Made by a program: the position numbers and the translations under genes. A DNA stretch of 61,233 bases from Candidatus Odyssella sp. (GTDB taxonomy: Bacteria > Pseudomonadota > Alphaproteobacteria > Paracaedibacterales > CAITNM01). Below are positions 52,211-59,997 of the stretch, one piece after another; position 1 is the stretch's first letter; each line of letters starts with the position of its first letter. Location: positions 1 to 61,233 of the forward strand of contig DYTB01000006.1 in NCBI GenBank assembly GCA_020726185.1, read 5' to 3'. The notes beneath the pieces are model-generated. The model was not told the origin of the DNA, searched no databases, and worked only from the letters and a program-made list of their open reading frames with translations.

Positions 52211-53113
52211 ATGAAAAGCGTTACAGTTTTACTAGGTGGTTGCGGCAAAGAACGCGAGGTTTCTTTAAATTCAGGGAACGCTACCCTTTCGGCACTTAAT
52301 GAACTTGGTTTTTTGACATCAACCATTGATCTACCAAGTGATCTCAATGAACTTATTACACAACTAAAAGAAACCAAACCGGATGTCGTTTTTAATTGTT
52401 TGCATGGCCCCATTGGCGAAGATGGAACAGTCCAAGGTATTTTGAATAAATTGAATATTCCTTATACACATTCTGGAGTTTTAGCATCTACAAATGCTAT
52501 GGACAAATGGACCTCTTATCAAATTTTCAAAGATAATAATATTCCTACTCCCGAAACTGTAAAAATAAATTTAGCAAACACGGCTAAGTGCCCTATAACA
52601 TATCCGTGCATGGCAAAACCTATTAATGAAGGCTCTAGCGTAGGCATTAAAATTATTTCATCCGACAGTGAATGGAAACAACTGCAACAAGAGTGGACAT
52701 TTGGCAATGAATGCATAATACAAGAATATTTAAAACAACGAGAAATTCATGTGGCAGTTCTTGATGGTGTATCGTTGGGAACCATTGAGATATGTCCAAA
52801 AGAAAATTTTTCTTTTTTTAGTTATCAGGCTAAGTACGTGCCTGGAGAATCGAAGTTTCTGTGTCCTGCCCCAATTAATATAGATATGGAGAATCTTGCA
52901 AAAGAAACTGCTTTAAAAACTTATAAGGCAATAGGATGCAGAGGATTAGCAAGAGTGGATATGATGTTTGATGGACATATATTCAGTGTGTTAGAATTAA
53001 ACACACAACCAGGATTCACAGCAACATCTTTAGCACCACAAATTGCAAAAAGCCAAGGCATTTCCTTTGCTGAACTAGTAAAAAGAATGGTAGCAAGCGC
53101 CAAATGCGATTAA
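52211..53113 (+). CDS. ddl: D-alanine--D-alanine ligase
   Basis: ATP-grasp ligase making D-Ala-D-Ala for peptidoglycan. ATG 52211 gives KSVTVLLGGCGKEREVSLNS at the start. VVFNCLHGPIGEDGTVQGIL, PCMAKPINEGSSVGI (ATP lysine) and VLELNTQPGFTATSL (metal site) follow. The usual G of the third motif (NTxPGxT) is kept. Length is 300 residues. The end overlaps ftsQ by 10 bp. An AT-rich 170-bp interval with poly-T precedes it. Confidence 0.96.
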   Translation: MKSVTVLLGGCGKEREVSLNSGNATLSALNELGFLTSTIDLPSDLNELITQLKETKPDVVFNCLHGPIGEDGTVQGILNKLNIPYTHSGVLASTNAMDKWTSYQIFKDNNIPTPETVKINLANTAKCPITYPCMAKPINEGSSVGIKIISSDSEWKQLQQEWTFGNECIIQEYLKQREIHVAVLDGVSLGTIEICPKENFSFFSYQAKYVPGESKFLCPAPINIDMENLAKETALKTYKAIGCRGLARVDMMFDGHIFSVLELNTQPGFTATSLAPQIAKSQGISFAELVKRMVASAKCD

Positions 53114-54000
53114 TCCCTATCAGAAAAAAAAATACTCTTTTAGCAAAGCGCTCAAAGAATGAATCTAATAAAATTACGTCTACACGCAAGGTAAACAAAA
53201 AGAAAAATGCTCGTACAATGCGAGTATACGCTGATTATTTTAAATATTTTCTTGGATTTATTGTTATAGCGACAGTTTGTGGTTCGTGGTTTCAAGGATA
53301 TCCACAAAAAGTATACTCAAACACAGTAGATGGAATCCATAGATTCACAGCATCGTTAGGATTTAAGGTACAAGAAATTGTTGTGCAAGGCAGAATTCAC
53401 ACTCAACAACAAGATTTAATGAAAGCTTTAAAAATTAATCGTGGGGATTCTATATTTTCAATTGACCTTCAACAAACAAGATTTCGGCTTGAAAAACTAG
53501 AATGGATTCGCCGTGCTACTGTTGTGCGAAGCCTGCCAGACATTGTTCATATTAAAATTGAAGAACGGCATCCTATAGCCATATGGCAGCACCATAATCA
53601 ATTCAATTTAGTTGACGAAGACGGTTCAGCCATTCTTACAAAAGATCATCGACATTATGGAGTTTTGCCGCTAGTAGTTGGAGAAGGTGCACCTCAAAAA
53701 TCTCCTGATATTTTAAAAATCTTAATGAAATTTCCTAATATACAAAAAAATCTTCAAGCATTATCGCGTGTACATGAGCGACGTTGGAATATCTATTTAG
53801 TAGGCGGCGTACTAGTAAAGCTTTCAGACCATTCATTAAACCAAGGCCTTGCTTTGCTTGAGCTCCTTTTAACTGAGCAAAGATTATCAGTAAAAAATGT
53901 ACAAGAAGTTGATCTACGTTCTCCAGAACGGTATTTCTTGCGCGTAACACCTGAAACAATACAAAAAATAAAGTCCAATAGAAAAGGCAAAATAGCATAA
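53104..54000 (+). CDS. ftsQ: Cell division protein FtsQ
   Basis: Bitopic divisome protein. A basic cytoplasmic tail (residues 1-40, RKKNTLLAKRSKNES) leads to one membrane helix (YFLGFIVIATVCGSWF). The POTRA domain starts GFKVQEIVVQGRIHTQQQDL and contains RATVVRSLPDIVHIKIEERH. The beta domain ends with EVDLRSPERYFLRVTPE. Length is 298 residues. It overlaps ddl by 10 bp, as in the classic dcw order, but a strong terminator follows at once and ftsA/ftsZ are absent here. Confidence 0.93.
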   Translation: MRLIPIRKKNTLLAKRSKNESNKITSTRKVNKKKNARTMRVYADYFKYFLGFIVIATVCGSWFQGYPQKVYSNTVDGIHRFTASLGFKVQEIVVQGRIHTQQQDLMKALKINRGDSIFSIDLQQTRFRLEKLEWIRRATVVRSLPDIVHIKIEERHPIAIWQHHNQFNLVDEDGSAILTKDHRHYGVLPLVVGEGAPQKSPDILKILMKFPNIQKNLQALSRVHERRWNIYLVGGVLVKLSDHSLNQGLALLELLLTEQRLSVKNVQEVDLRSPERYFLRVTPETIQKIKSNRKGKIA

Positions 54001-54003
54001 AAT

Positions 54004-54039
54004 AAAACAGTCTTAGATAATTAAATCTAAGACTGTTTT
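54004..54039. terminator. Bidirectional intrinsic terminator after ftsQ
   Basis: AAAACAGTCTTAGAT (54004-54018) and ATCTAAGACTGTTTT (54025-54039) form a perfect 15-bp stem with a six-base loop. A-runs and T-runs at both ends serve both converging genes. Confidence 0.93.
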
Positions 54040-54056
54040 GCAAGAAATTTAAATTG

Positions 54057-54305
54057 TTAGTGTTTTACAACTTGAGTTTGAGCAGCAGGTGCTTGTTTTC
54101 TATCTTGCCTTCTTTGTTGTTTTGCAGCTTTTTTTGCTGCTTTATTTGAATATTGTGGTTGCTTCTTAGCAGCAACAGCAGGATTTGCTTGAGCTGCTAC
54201 TGCTGGTTTCGCAGCAGATTTCTTATTTTTTCCACCCCTTGCAGATACGTCACTTGCTACGCTCATTAATGCTACAGCCATAAAAGCTAAAAATACTTTT
54301 TTCAT
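54057..54305 (-). CDS. Small exported basic Ala/Lys-rich protein
   Basis: No family recognised. Its 82 residues start with a signal peptide (MKKVFLAFMAVALMSVASDV). The short mature part is rich in Ala, Lys and Gln (PQYSNKAAKKAAKQQRRQDR) and likely unstructured and strongly basic. It shares leader pattern, size and strand with the next gene upstream (54335-54622), 29 bp away, which suggests a duplicated pair. It may bind nucleic acid or peptidoglycan; that is a guess. Confidence 0.7.
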   Translation of the reverse strand: MKKVFLAFMAVALMSVASDVSARGGKNKKSAAKPAVAAQANPAVAAKKQPQYSNKAAKKAAKQQRRQDRKQAPAAQTQVVKH

Positions 54306-54334
54306 TTAAATCTCCGCTCAATACGTTAAAATTA

Positions 54335-54622
54335 CTATTTTTTGCCTGGCATTTTTGCTTTTACAGCATTAGCCATTTTTCTGAACATTCCTGGGTTCGC
54401 TGGAGCTGCTGGCGCATTTGCTACAGGAGCTTTTGGAGCCATCATAGATTTTGCTCCTGCCACTGCTTGACCTCCCATTTTAGAAGCTCCTGCCATCGCT
54501 TTTTTACCATAATTCATCATGTTACTCATCATGTCTGGTTGCTTAGCTGGTGCTACTGCTGCATCAACACATGAAACACTCATTAATACTGCAGCTACAA
54601 GAGCTATTGTTACTTTTTTCAT
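54335..54622 (-). CDS. Small exported Ala/Met/Lys-rich protein
   Basis: No family recognised. ATG 54622 is preferred because GGAGAAAT lies just upstream; a further ATG at 54634 overlaps that site. The leader MKKVTIALVAAVLMSVSCVD resembles that of the neighbouring 82-residue gene and contains a Cys at the likely cleavage site, so it may be a lipoprotein. The mature part is Ala/Met/Pro-rich, and residues about 45-60 (KMGGQAVAGAKSMMAPKAP) are low complexity. It is basic at the end (KAKMPGKK). Confidence 0.68.
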   Translation of the reverse strand: MKKVTIALVAAVLMSVSCVDAAVAPAKQPDMMSNMMNYGKKAMAGASKMGGQAVAGAKSMMAPKAPVANAPAAPANPGMFRKMANAVKAKMPGKK

Positions 54623-54705
54623 ATATTTCTCCATTTACTTAAAAGAATCATTACCATACTTATATTGTTACCATTTAAAAGTTAATAAATTGCTAATTAC
54701 AAAAA

Positions 54706-55470
54706 TTATGCAGCATTAAGTAATGGACGCACATAAGGCGTATCAAGCAATCGCAATAATGCCATCCATTCTAATTTCAGATGAACTTCACGTTTTGAAA
54801 GTGCTTGTTCGTGTGCTCTCACACACACTTCTGTTGGAATAGTGCATATTGAAAGCCCTTGCGCTAATGTCCTTACCTGAATTTCAGCTGCTTTTTCGAG
54901 CATGTACATTAGCATAAACGCTTCGGGAATAGTCGTTCCAACGGTCAATGAACCGTGATTACGTAAAAGCATTACTTTTTTTTCGCCTAGGTCACGAACA
55001 ATGGTAACTTTTTCATCTTCACGCATCGCGATACCTTCATAATCGTGATATGCAACCTCACCAAATAAGTGTAAGGCATGCTGAGAAATTGGTAAAAGTC
55101 CTTCTTTTACAGAGCTAACAGCAACACCGTTAATTGTATGCAAGTGCAACACACAACCAATGTCTGGTCTTGCAGCATGAGTAGCACCATGAATAACTGA
55201 ACCTGCTGGGTTAATCTCGTGAATGGTATCGCTTAATATTTCCCCGTCGAAGCTAACCTTAATTAAGTTGGTTGGCGTAACTTCATGAAAATGTAAACCA
55301 AAAGGATTAATCAAAAAACATCCTGGCTGTTCAGGCACTCGTGCAGTAAAATGCGTATATATTAAATCTGTCCAACCATACATTCCAGCCAAATGATACG
55401 CTGCCGTTAGTTCCAACCGAGCTTTCCATTCACTATCTGATATATCATTTCGCATAATTTTAGATTTCAT
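54706..55470 (-). CDS. Class II aldolase/adducin-domain protein
   Basis: Zinc-dependent aldolase-fold protein; the substrate is not clear (fuculose phosphate aldolase and adducin head share the fold). It starts with ARLELTAAYHLAGMYGWTDL. The metal-binding pattern is VLHLHTINGVAVSS and, later, LLRNHGSLTVG. The Asp/Glu-rich middle with HDYEGIAMRED fits the subgroup common in alphaproteobacteria. Length is 254 residues. A TTAACTATTTCTT element like that upstream of clpX and of the patatin gene lies 26-38 bp before the start. Confidence 0.9.
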   Translation of the reverse strand: MKSKIMRNDISDSEWKARLELTAAYHLAGMYGWTDLIYTHFTARVPEQPGCFLINPFGLHFHEVTPTNLIKVSFDGEILSDTIHEINPAGSVIHGATHAARPDIGCVLHLHTINGVAVSSVKEGLLPISQHALHLFGEVAYHDYEGIAMREDEKVTIVRDLGEKKVMLLRNHGSLTVGTTIPEAFMLMYMLEKAAEIQVRTLAQGLSICTIPTEVCVRAHEQALSKREVHLKLEWMALLRLLDTPYVRPLLNAA

Positions 55471-55720
55471 TAGGGGTTATAACTTTAATTTAGAAAAGAA
55501 ATAGTTAAAATTTTATTAAAATAAACGTTTTAAAAACCATTGCTATCACAATTTCTAAACACAGATTGCACAATAACAGATAAAATCTTAAATTTGTGAG
55601 CAATTTTGGATTTAACTGAACTGCAAATACTTTTTGAAAAAAATTAAATTATGTTGGATTAATCATTTTTTAGTTTCAGGTTTTGATATATTCAAAGAAT
55701 TATTTTTATTTATTAGTCAG

Positions 55721-56281
55721 ATGTTTTTACATAAATTAAAGCCAATCCTCATATGTTTAATCATAAGTTTAATCAGCCTTTCCTCTCTTGAAGCTAGAAA
55801 ACGCAGTAAAACTGAAACGGCAGGAGATGTTATTCAAATAACCATTCCTGTTACATCTCTTTTGATTGCTTTTGGTAAAGATGACACAGAAGGTATGAAA
55901 CAACTTTTTTACAGTGTTGCCGCTTCAACCGCAGCAACTTGGGGATTAAAGCTTGCTTTTAACAAAAAAAGACCAAAAGGTGGAAAGTATTCATTTCCAT
56001 CTGGACACACAAGCTTAGCATTTAGCGGCGCATCTTTCCTGGGAATGCGCTACGGTGCAGCTTATGGAGTACCATCCATAGGTGCAGCTTCTTACGTTGG
56101 TTATACTCGCGTACATGCACGTCGTCACTATTGGGGCGATGTAATAGGCGGTGGTATCATTGGCGGTCTATCTGGCTTCCTTTTCACAACTCCTTACCAA
56201 GAAGTAAAGAAGACTGAAAAGCAAAAGACTGCAGAGAATCCAGAACTAAATAATGACGAAAGTTCTGCAAATAAAAAATAA
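55721..56281 (+). CDS. PAP2-family membrane-associated phosphatase
   Basis: Acid phosphatase/lipid phosphatase of the PAP2 superfamily. ATG 55721 (186 aa) starts a hydrophobic leader, LKPILICLIISLISLSSLEA; the frame is open further upstream from TTG 55634. Three PAP2 motifs are present: KRPKGGKYSFPSGHTS, then GYTRVHARRHYWGDVIGG, with catalytic His in PSGH and RHYWGD. Exported PAP2 enzymes act on phosphatidic acid or undecaprenyl pyrophosphate; which one cannot be told here. The Glu/Lys/Asn tail is disordered. Confidence 0.88.
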   Translation: MFLHKLKPILICLIISLISLSSLEARKRSKTETAGDVIQITIPVTSLLIAFGKDDTEGMKQLFYSVAASTAATWGLKLAFNKKRPKGGKYSFPSGHTSLAFSGASFLGMRYGAAYGVPSIGAASYVGYTRVHARRHYWGDVIGGGIIGGLSGFLFTTPYQEVKKTEKQKTAENPELNNDESSANKK

Positions 56282-56330
56282 CTTGCCATTTTGCTTGTTT
56301 TTTAAGCACTTTTGCCGTAGCTTATAAAAC

Positions 56331-57314
56331 ATGCACCCTACAATTAACATTGGCTCCATTAGCCTTGATATGAACGTATTCCTAGCACCCATGACGGGTG
56401 TTAGTGATATGGCATTCAGAAGTCTTGTAAAACGAATGGGTGCCGGACTCGTTATTTCAGAAATGATTGCTAGCCAGGCAATGATTCGCCAAACACGCGC
56501 AAGCATGCGCATGATTCAAGCTCATGGTGAAGAGCCTATGGTAGTTCAACTGGCAGGTTGCGAACCTGAAGTTATGGCAGAAGCAGCAAAATTAAACGAA
56601 GACTTGGGCGCTAAAATTATAGATATTAACATGGGCTGCCCTGTGAAAAAAGTTGTTAATGGGCACGCTGGATCAGCCTTAATGCGCAATGAATCTTTAG
56701 CTGCAAAAATTATTGAAGCAACAGTAAAAGCAGTAAAGGTCCCTGTAACCCTTAAAATGCGTACAGGTTGGGATGATAATAGTCGCAATGCTCCAAAGCT
56801 AGCTAAAATAGCTGAAGATTTAGGTATTCAAATGATTACGGTTCATGGCCGTACACGTTGTCAGCTATATAATGGAAGGTCCGACTGGAAATTTATACGC
56901 TCGGTAAAAGAAGCCATAAACCTTCCTGTTATAGGCAATGGTGATGTTGTCACCGTTGAAGATGCTAAAAATTTATTAGAACAAAGCGGAGCAGATGGAG
57001 TAATGATTGGTCGCGGTGCATATGGCCGCCCTTGGTTTATAAAACAAGCACACGATTACTTAACAACCGGAGCTACCCCTAAAGATCCATCACTCGAAGA
57101 ACAGCTAGAAATTATTCTTGGACACTTTGAAGATATTTTACACCTATATGGTGTTGAAGGCGGTGTCAAGATTGCTCGCAAACATCTGGGGTGGTACAGT
57201 AAGGGACTTAAAGATTCCGCCGAATATAGGGTACACGTTAACCAAACTGAGTGCCCCTTACAGATGCGTGATCTCGTTCGAAATTTTTACAACCAACAAA
57301 CAGAATTAATATAA
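56331..57314 (+). CDS. dusB: tRNA-dihydrouridine synthase B
   Basis: FMN enzyme reducing uridines in the tRNA D-loop (NifR3 family). VFLAPMTGVSDMAFRSLVKR is at the start, DINMGCPVKKVVNGHAGSAL holds the catalytic Cys, and MRTGWDDNSRNAPKLA and GNGDVVTVEDA are followed by GRGAYGRPWF. Length is 327 residues. Four bases separate it from the fis gene. In most alphaproteobacteria nifR3 is followed by ntrB-ntrC. Confidence 0.96.
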   Translation: MHPTINIGSISLDMNVFLAPMTGVSDMAFRSLVKRMGAGLVISEMIASQAMIRQTRASMRMIQAHGEEPMVVQLAGCEPEVMAEAAKLNEDLGAKIIDINMGCPVKKVVNGHAGSALMRNESLAAKIIEATVKAVKVPVTLKMRTGWDDNSRNAPKLAKIAEDLGIQMITVHGRTRCQLYNGRSDWKFIRSVKEAINLPVIGNGDVVTVEDAKNLLEQSGADGVMIGRGAYGRPWFIKQAHDYLTTGATPKDPSLEEQLEIILGHFEDILHLYGVEGGVKIARKHLGWYSKGLKDSAEYRVHVNQTECPLQMRDLVRNFYNQQTELI

Positions 57315-57318
57315 AATT

Positions 57319-57546
57319 ATGACCGGAATTGCAGCAGTTATTGAAAAAATGGTGAAAGAGTATTTTACAACTCAAGGTGACCATATTACCGATTCAAGCC
57401 TTTATAATACAGTACTTCAGGAAGTAGAACGTCCCCTTCTAGAACAAACTCTTCATGCCGTAAAAGGTAATAAAGCAAAAGCAGCAAGAGTTCTGGGGAT
57501 TAACCGCAACACCCTTCACAAAAAAATTAGTGAACATGGTTTGTAA
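57319..57546 (+). CDS. fis: Fis-family DNA-binding protein (NtrC C-terminus-like)
   Basis: A 75-residue protein made of a short helical start and a complete Fis-type HTH. The HTH reads LQEVERPLLEQTLHAVKGNK, then AKAARVLGINRNTLHKKISE. It sits 4 bp after dusB, the same pairing as in gammaproteobacteria, where Fis bends DNA and controls rRNA and recombination. The dusB-ntrBC order of alphaproteobacteria makes a freed NtrC output domain an equal explanation. There is no receiver or AAA+ domain before it. The stop overlaps the rsmD ATG by 1 bp. Confidence 0.9.
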   Translation: MTGIAAVIEKMVKEYFTTQGDHITDSSLYNTVLQEVERPLLEQTLHAVKGNKAKAARVLGINRNTLHKKISEHGL

Positions 57547-58049
57547 TGCTGCGTATTTGTGCAGGCCTGTTCAAGGGTAGGCATTTAAAGTTACCTTCAG
57601 AATCTGTTTCTCGCCCTTCATCTGATAGGCTACGTCAAGCCGTTTTCAACATACTCACAAACATGCTGAATTTTAATGAGCTACGCGTTCTTGACGCATT
57701 CGCTGGCTCAGGTGCTTTAGGTTTAGAGGCACTGTCTCGTGGAGCTAAATCAGTTGTTTTTTGTGAAAATAATCTTTTAGCTCAGCAAGTGCTTAAAGAG
57801 AATGTTTTAGGTACAAAAGCTAATCATGCAGATATTTCAATAACTAATGATATTTTTCAACTCAAGACAGACCCCTTTGATTTGGTTTTTCTAGACCCAC
57901 CTTATGATATGGGCCTAGAACTTAAGGCAATTGATTGCTTACTAGAAAAAAAACTTATATCTGAAAATGGAATTATAGTTGTTGAACAACGAAAAGGCGC
58001 GACAATTATCAATCACAAAGGCTTTACTGCTCAAGACAGACCCCTTTGA
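57546..58049 (+). CDS. rsmD: 16S rRNA (guanine-966-N2)-methyltransferase RsmD, C-terminus altered by a tandem duplication
   Basis: S-adenosylmethionine-dependent methyltransferase for 16S G966. RICAGLFKGRHLKLP and SRPSSDRLRQAVFNILTNML start it, LDAFAGSGALGLEALSRGA is the SAM site and LVFLDPPYDMGLE the catalytic NPPY-type motif. A perfect 169-bp repeat shifts the frame after FTAQ, so the protein ends DRPL at 167 residues. Taking out one copy restores a 183-residue protein ending QEPRVYGKCQITILQLIQPND written here only to its start, QEPRVYGKCQ, with TAA at 58266. All catalytic motifs survive, but the last strand is lost, so activity is uncertain. Confidence 0.85.
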   Translation: MLRICAGLFKGRHLKLPSESVSRPSSDRLRQAVFNILTNMLNFNELRVLDAFAGSGALGLEALSRGAKSVVFCENNLLAQQVLKENVLGTKANHADISITNDIFQLKTDPFDLVFLDPPYDMGLELKAIDCLLEKKLISENGIIVVEQRKGATIINHKGFTAQDRPL

Positions 58050-58198
58050 TTTGGTTTTTCTAGACCCACCTTATGATATGGGCCTAGAACTTAAGGCAAT
58101 TGATTGCTTACTAGAAAAAAAACTTATATCTGAAAATGGAATTATAGTTGTTGAACAACGAAAAGGCGCGACAATTATCAATCACAAAGGCTTTACTG
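57861..58198 (+). repeat. Perfect 169-bp tandem duplication inside rsmD
   Basis: Bases 57861-58029 are repeated without a visible difference at 58030-58198. The unit starts CTCAAGACAGACCCCTTTGA and ends CTTTACTG. 169 is not a multiple of three, hence the frame change. Short CAAGA sequences lie at both borders and could have primed the event. Confidence 0.95.
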
Positions 58199-58266
58199 CA
58201 CAAGAACCACGAGTTTACGGCAAATGCCAAATTACGATTTTACAGCTTATCCAGCCAAACGATTAA
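58034..58266 (+). pseudogene. Displaced 3' end of rsmD
   Basis: The second copy of the duplicated segment plus the original gene end. It reads DPFDLVFLDPPYDMGLELKA again and then the true C-terminus, ending LQLIQPND at 58266. It has no proper start of its own. The last 20 bp overlap the end of the antisense HtrA-like gene. Confidence 0.8.
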
Positions 58267-59716
58267 CTGCCCAAGCATGAGTCTTATTATCAAAATAAAA
58301 CTCTTCTGCACCGCCATCTTGCTCGAAAACATTGATTTCTTCTAGTAAACGTCCTTGGTTGAAAATAATTTTTTCATCGTAGCCAATTTTAATACCATAA
58401 TTCCTAAAAGCAATTGTAAAATGACCACTTTTAATTAGTGAAGGAATCGCTTTAATCACGTCATTAAGGGTAAAAATGTCATGATTCCCCAATTTTTCAA
58501 CACAGATCAGTGCATGATTAGACCCAGGGAACATAGGAAGCTTTTCAATGAAACCACTTCCCAAACGTGCATTGGTTATAAGCACTCGGTTTTTACCCTT
58601 TAGGCCGGAACGACGGATCATAACATCATCGGCTTCAAAGAATGTAGCTCCACCGAACACAACCATACGCTTAACTTGACGATCGTTCATATTGTAAGGC
58701 GCTATAGATAATTTCATTTTTTTGCCATAACGAACAATTGAAAGTTTGACTTTTTTATTAGCGACTCCAATTTCATTAATAATTTTATCTAGCTTGTATA
58801 AATTTGGACCAATTTCTTGCCCATCAATTTCAAGAATGCAATCTCCTGCTTCTAACACACCTTCGGCAGGACTATCTGGCATAATGCTGTGCACCTTTAA
58901 TGCGCGATGAAACGCTTCTGGGTATTTCTTTGCATATTCAACGGCACTGTCTTCTGAAAAACTGTAATATTTTACTAAATCACCCAAAGATGAATACGTA
59001 AAAATTGCCCCCAGGGAAAAGCACTTTGGTTCTTTGCCGGCTTTAAGAGATTCTAGTATCTCTACTCCATAAGCTATAGGAAGCGCAAAAGCACTGGTTG
59101 CCATGTTTGACGCAAAAATTATTCCAATAACCTTACCAGAAGCAACGTCGTAAACCATGGAGCCACTTCCCCCACCTTGCATATTTAAACTAATACGCAT
59201 TGCATGCTGAGGAAGATGTCCTTCTATTTCATTAGGGTTTGCGACTACACCTGTTTGTGTTGAAAAATGGCGATTTTCATTTTTTCCAATAATTAATACA
59301 TTTGTGCCTGTTTGAATTGAATCACTACTAAGTGATAAATCCTCTGTGAGCCCCATATCTTTTAAATCACCTTGAAAGACAGCTATGTCAGCTGTGGGGT
59401 CACTGTAGATAAGTTTCAAAGGAATTTCTTTACCAGAAGAAAGCGTTGCTAAGTATTCAGCAATTACTTTGTTTCCAGCTGCTACATGAGCGTTTGAAAA
59501 AATATAGCCATTTTTAGCATCAACAATAAATCCAGTCCCAGCCGTGGGTGAAACATCACCATATGCTGCAACAATACTGCGTGATTTTATGCTGACAACA
59601 TATGGCTGAAGCTTAGCTAAAAGCTTTGGGTCAGTACTGGAAAATACATTACTAAAAAAAATTAGGCTGATGAAAGCATATTTCACCAGCCCTAAAACAG
59701 GAGCAATAAATTTCAT
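58247..59716 (-). CDS. HtrA/DegP-like exported serine protease with PDZ domain
   Basis: Periplasmic trypsin-like (S1C) protease or chaperone. Signal peptide residues about 8-27. Triad: His77 in IFSNAHVAAG, Asp110 in DPTADIAVF, Ser184 in GGGSGSMVYD. The Ser loop reads GGGSGS rather than the usual GNSGGP. A PDZ domain covers about residues 285-345 (PDSPAEGVLEAGDCILEIDG). A C-terminal domain of about 130 residues lacks a second recognisable PDZ. Length is 489 residues. The layout recalls the long DegP2/Deg-type proteases of the AAA-less group, but the subgroup is open. Confidence 0.85.
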   Translation of the reverse strand: MKFIAPVLGLVKYAFISLIFFSNVFSSTDPKLLAKLQPYVVSIKSRSIVAAYGDVSPTAGTGFIVDAKNGYIFSNAHVAAGNKVIAEYLATLSSGKEIPLKLIYSDPTADIAVFQGDLKDMGLTEDLSLSSDSIQTGTNVLIIGKNENRHFSTQTGVVANPNEIEGHLPQHAMRISLNMQGGGSGSMVYDVASGKVIGIIFASNMATSAFALPIAYGVEILESLKAGKEPKCFSLGAIFTYSSLGDLVKYYSFSEDSAVEYAKKYPEAFHRALKVHSIMPDSPAEGVLEAGDCILEIDGQEIGPNLYKLDKIINEIGVANKKVKLSIVRYGKKMKLSIAPYNMNDRQVKRMVVFGGATFFEADDVMIRRSGLKGKNRVLITNARLGSGFIEKLPMFPGSNHALICVEKLGNHDIFTLNDVIKAIPSLIKSGHFTIAFRNYGIKIGYDEKIIFNQGRLLEEINVFEQDGGAEEFYFDNKTHAWAVNRLAG

Positions 59717-59721
59717 GAAAT

Positions 59722-59892
59722 TTATTTTATTTTTGCTTCACGGAATACTACGTGCTTACGTACAACTGGGTCATACTTTTTAAGTTCTAGCTTTTCAGGC
59801 TTCTTGCGTGGGTTCTTTTTCGTAACATAAAAGAAACCTGTATCCGCTGAGCTTAGAAGCTTAATATTTAGAGTTGCTGTTTTCTTTGCCAT
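59722..59892 (-). CDS. rpmG: 50S ribosomal protein L33
   Basis: A 56-residue ribosomal protein: [20 protein letters not shown] at the start and [20 protein letters not shown] in the middle, the standard alphaproteobacterial form without the zinc cysteines. It lies 5 bp upstream of the HtrA-like gene on the same strand, so the two may be cotranscribed. Confidence 0.97.
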   Translation of the reverse strand: MAKKTATLNIKLLSSADTGFFYVTKKNPRKKPEKLELKKYDPVVRKHVVFREAKIK

Positions 59893-59997
59893 GATTCATT
59901 TTTCACATATCTAATTACTGTTATAATTACCAAATCGCTAAACGTTATGCAAGCTTTTTATGGCATTGATTTTACCCGATGCCATTTTACAGAAGAA

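Noticed and set aside
57979..58266. A separate small gene after rsmD, or two methyltransferase genes
   Set aside because: The sequence is simply the second copy of the 169-bp duplicated segment plus the original rsmD end; it lacks the SAM-binding part.
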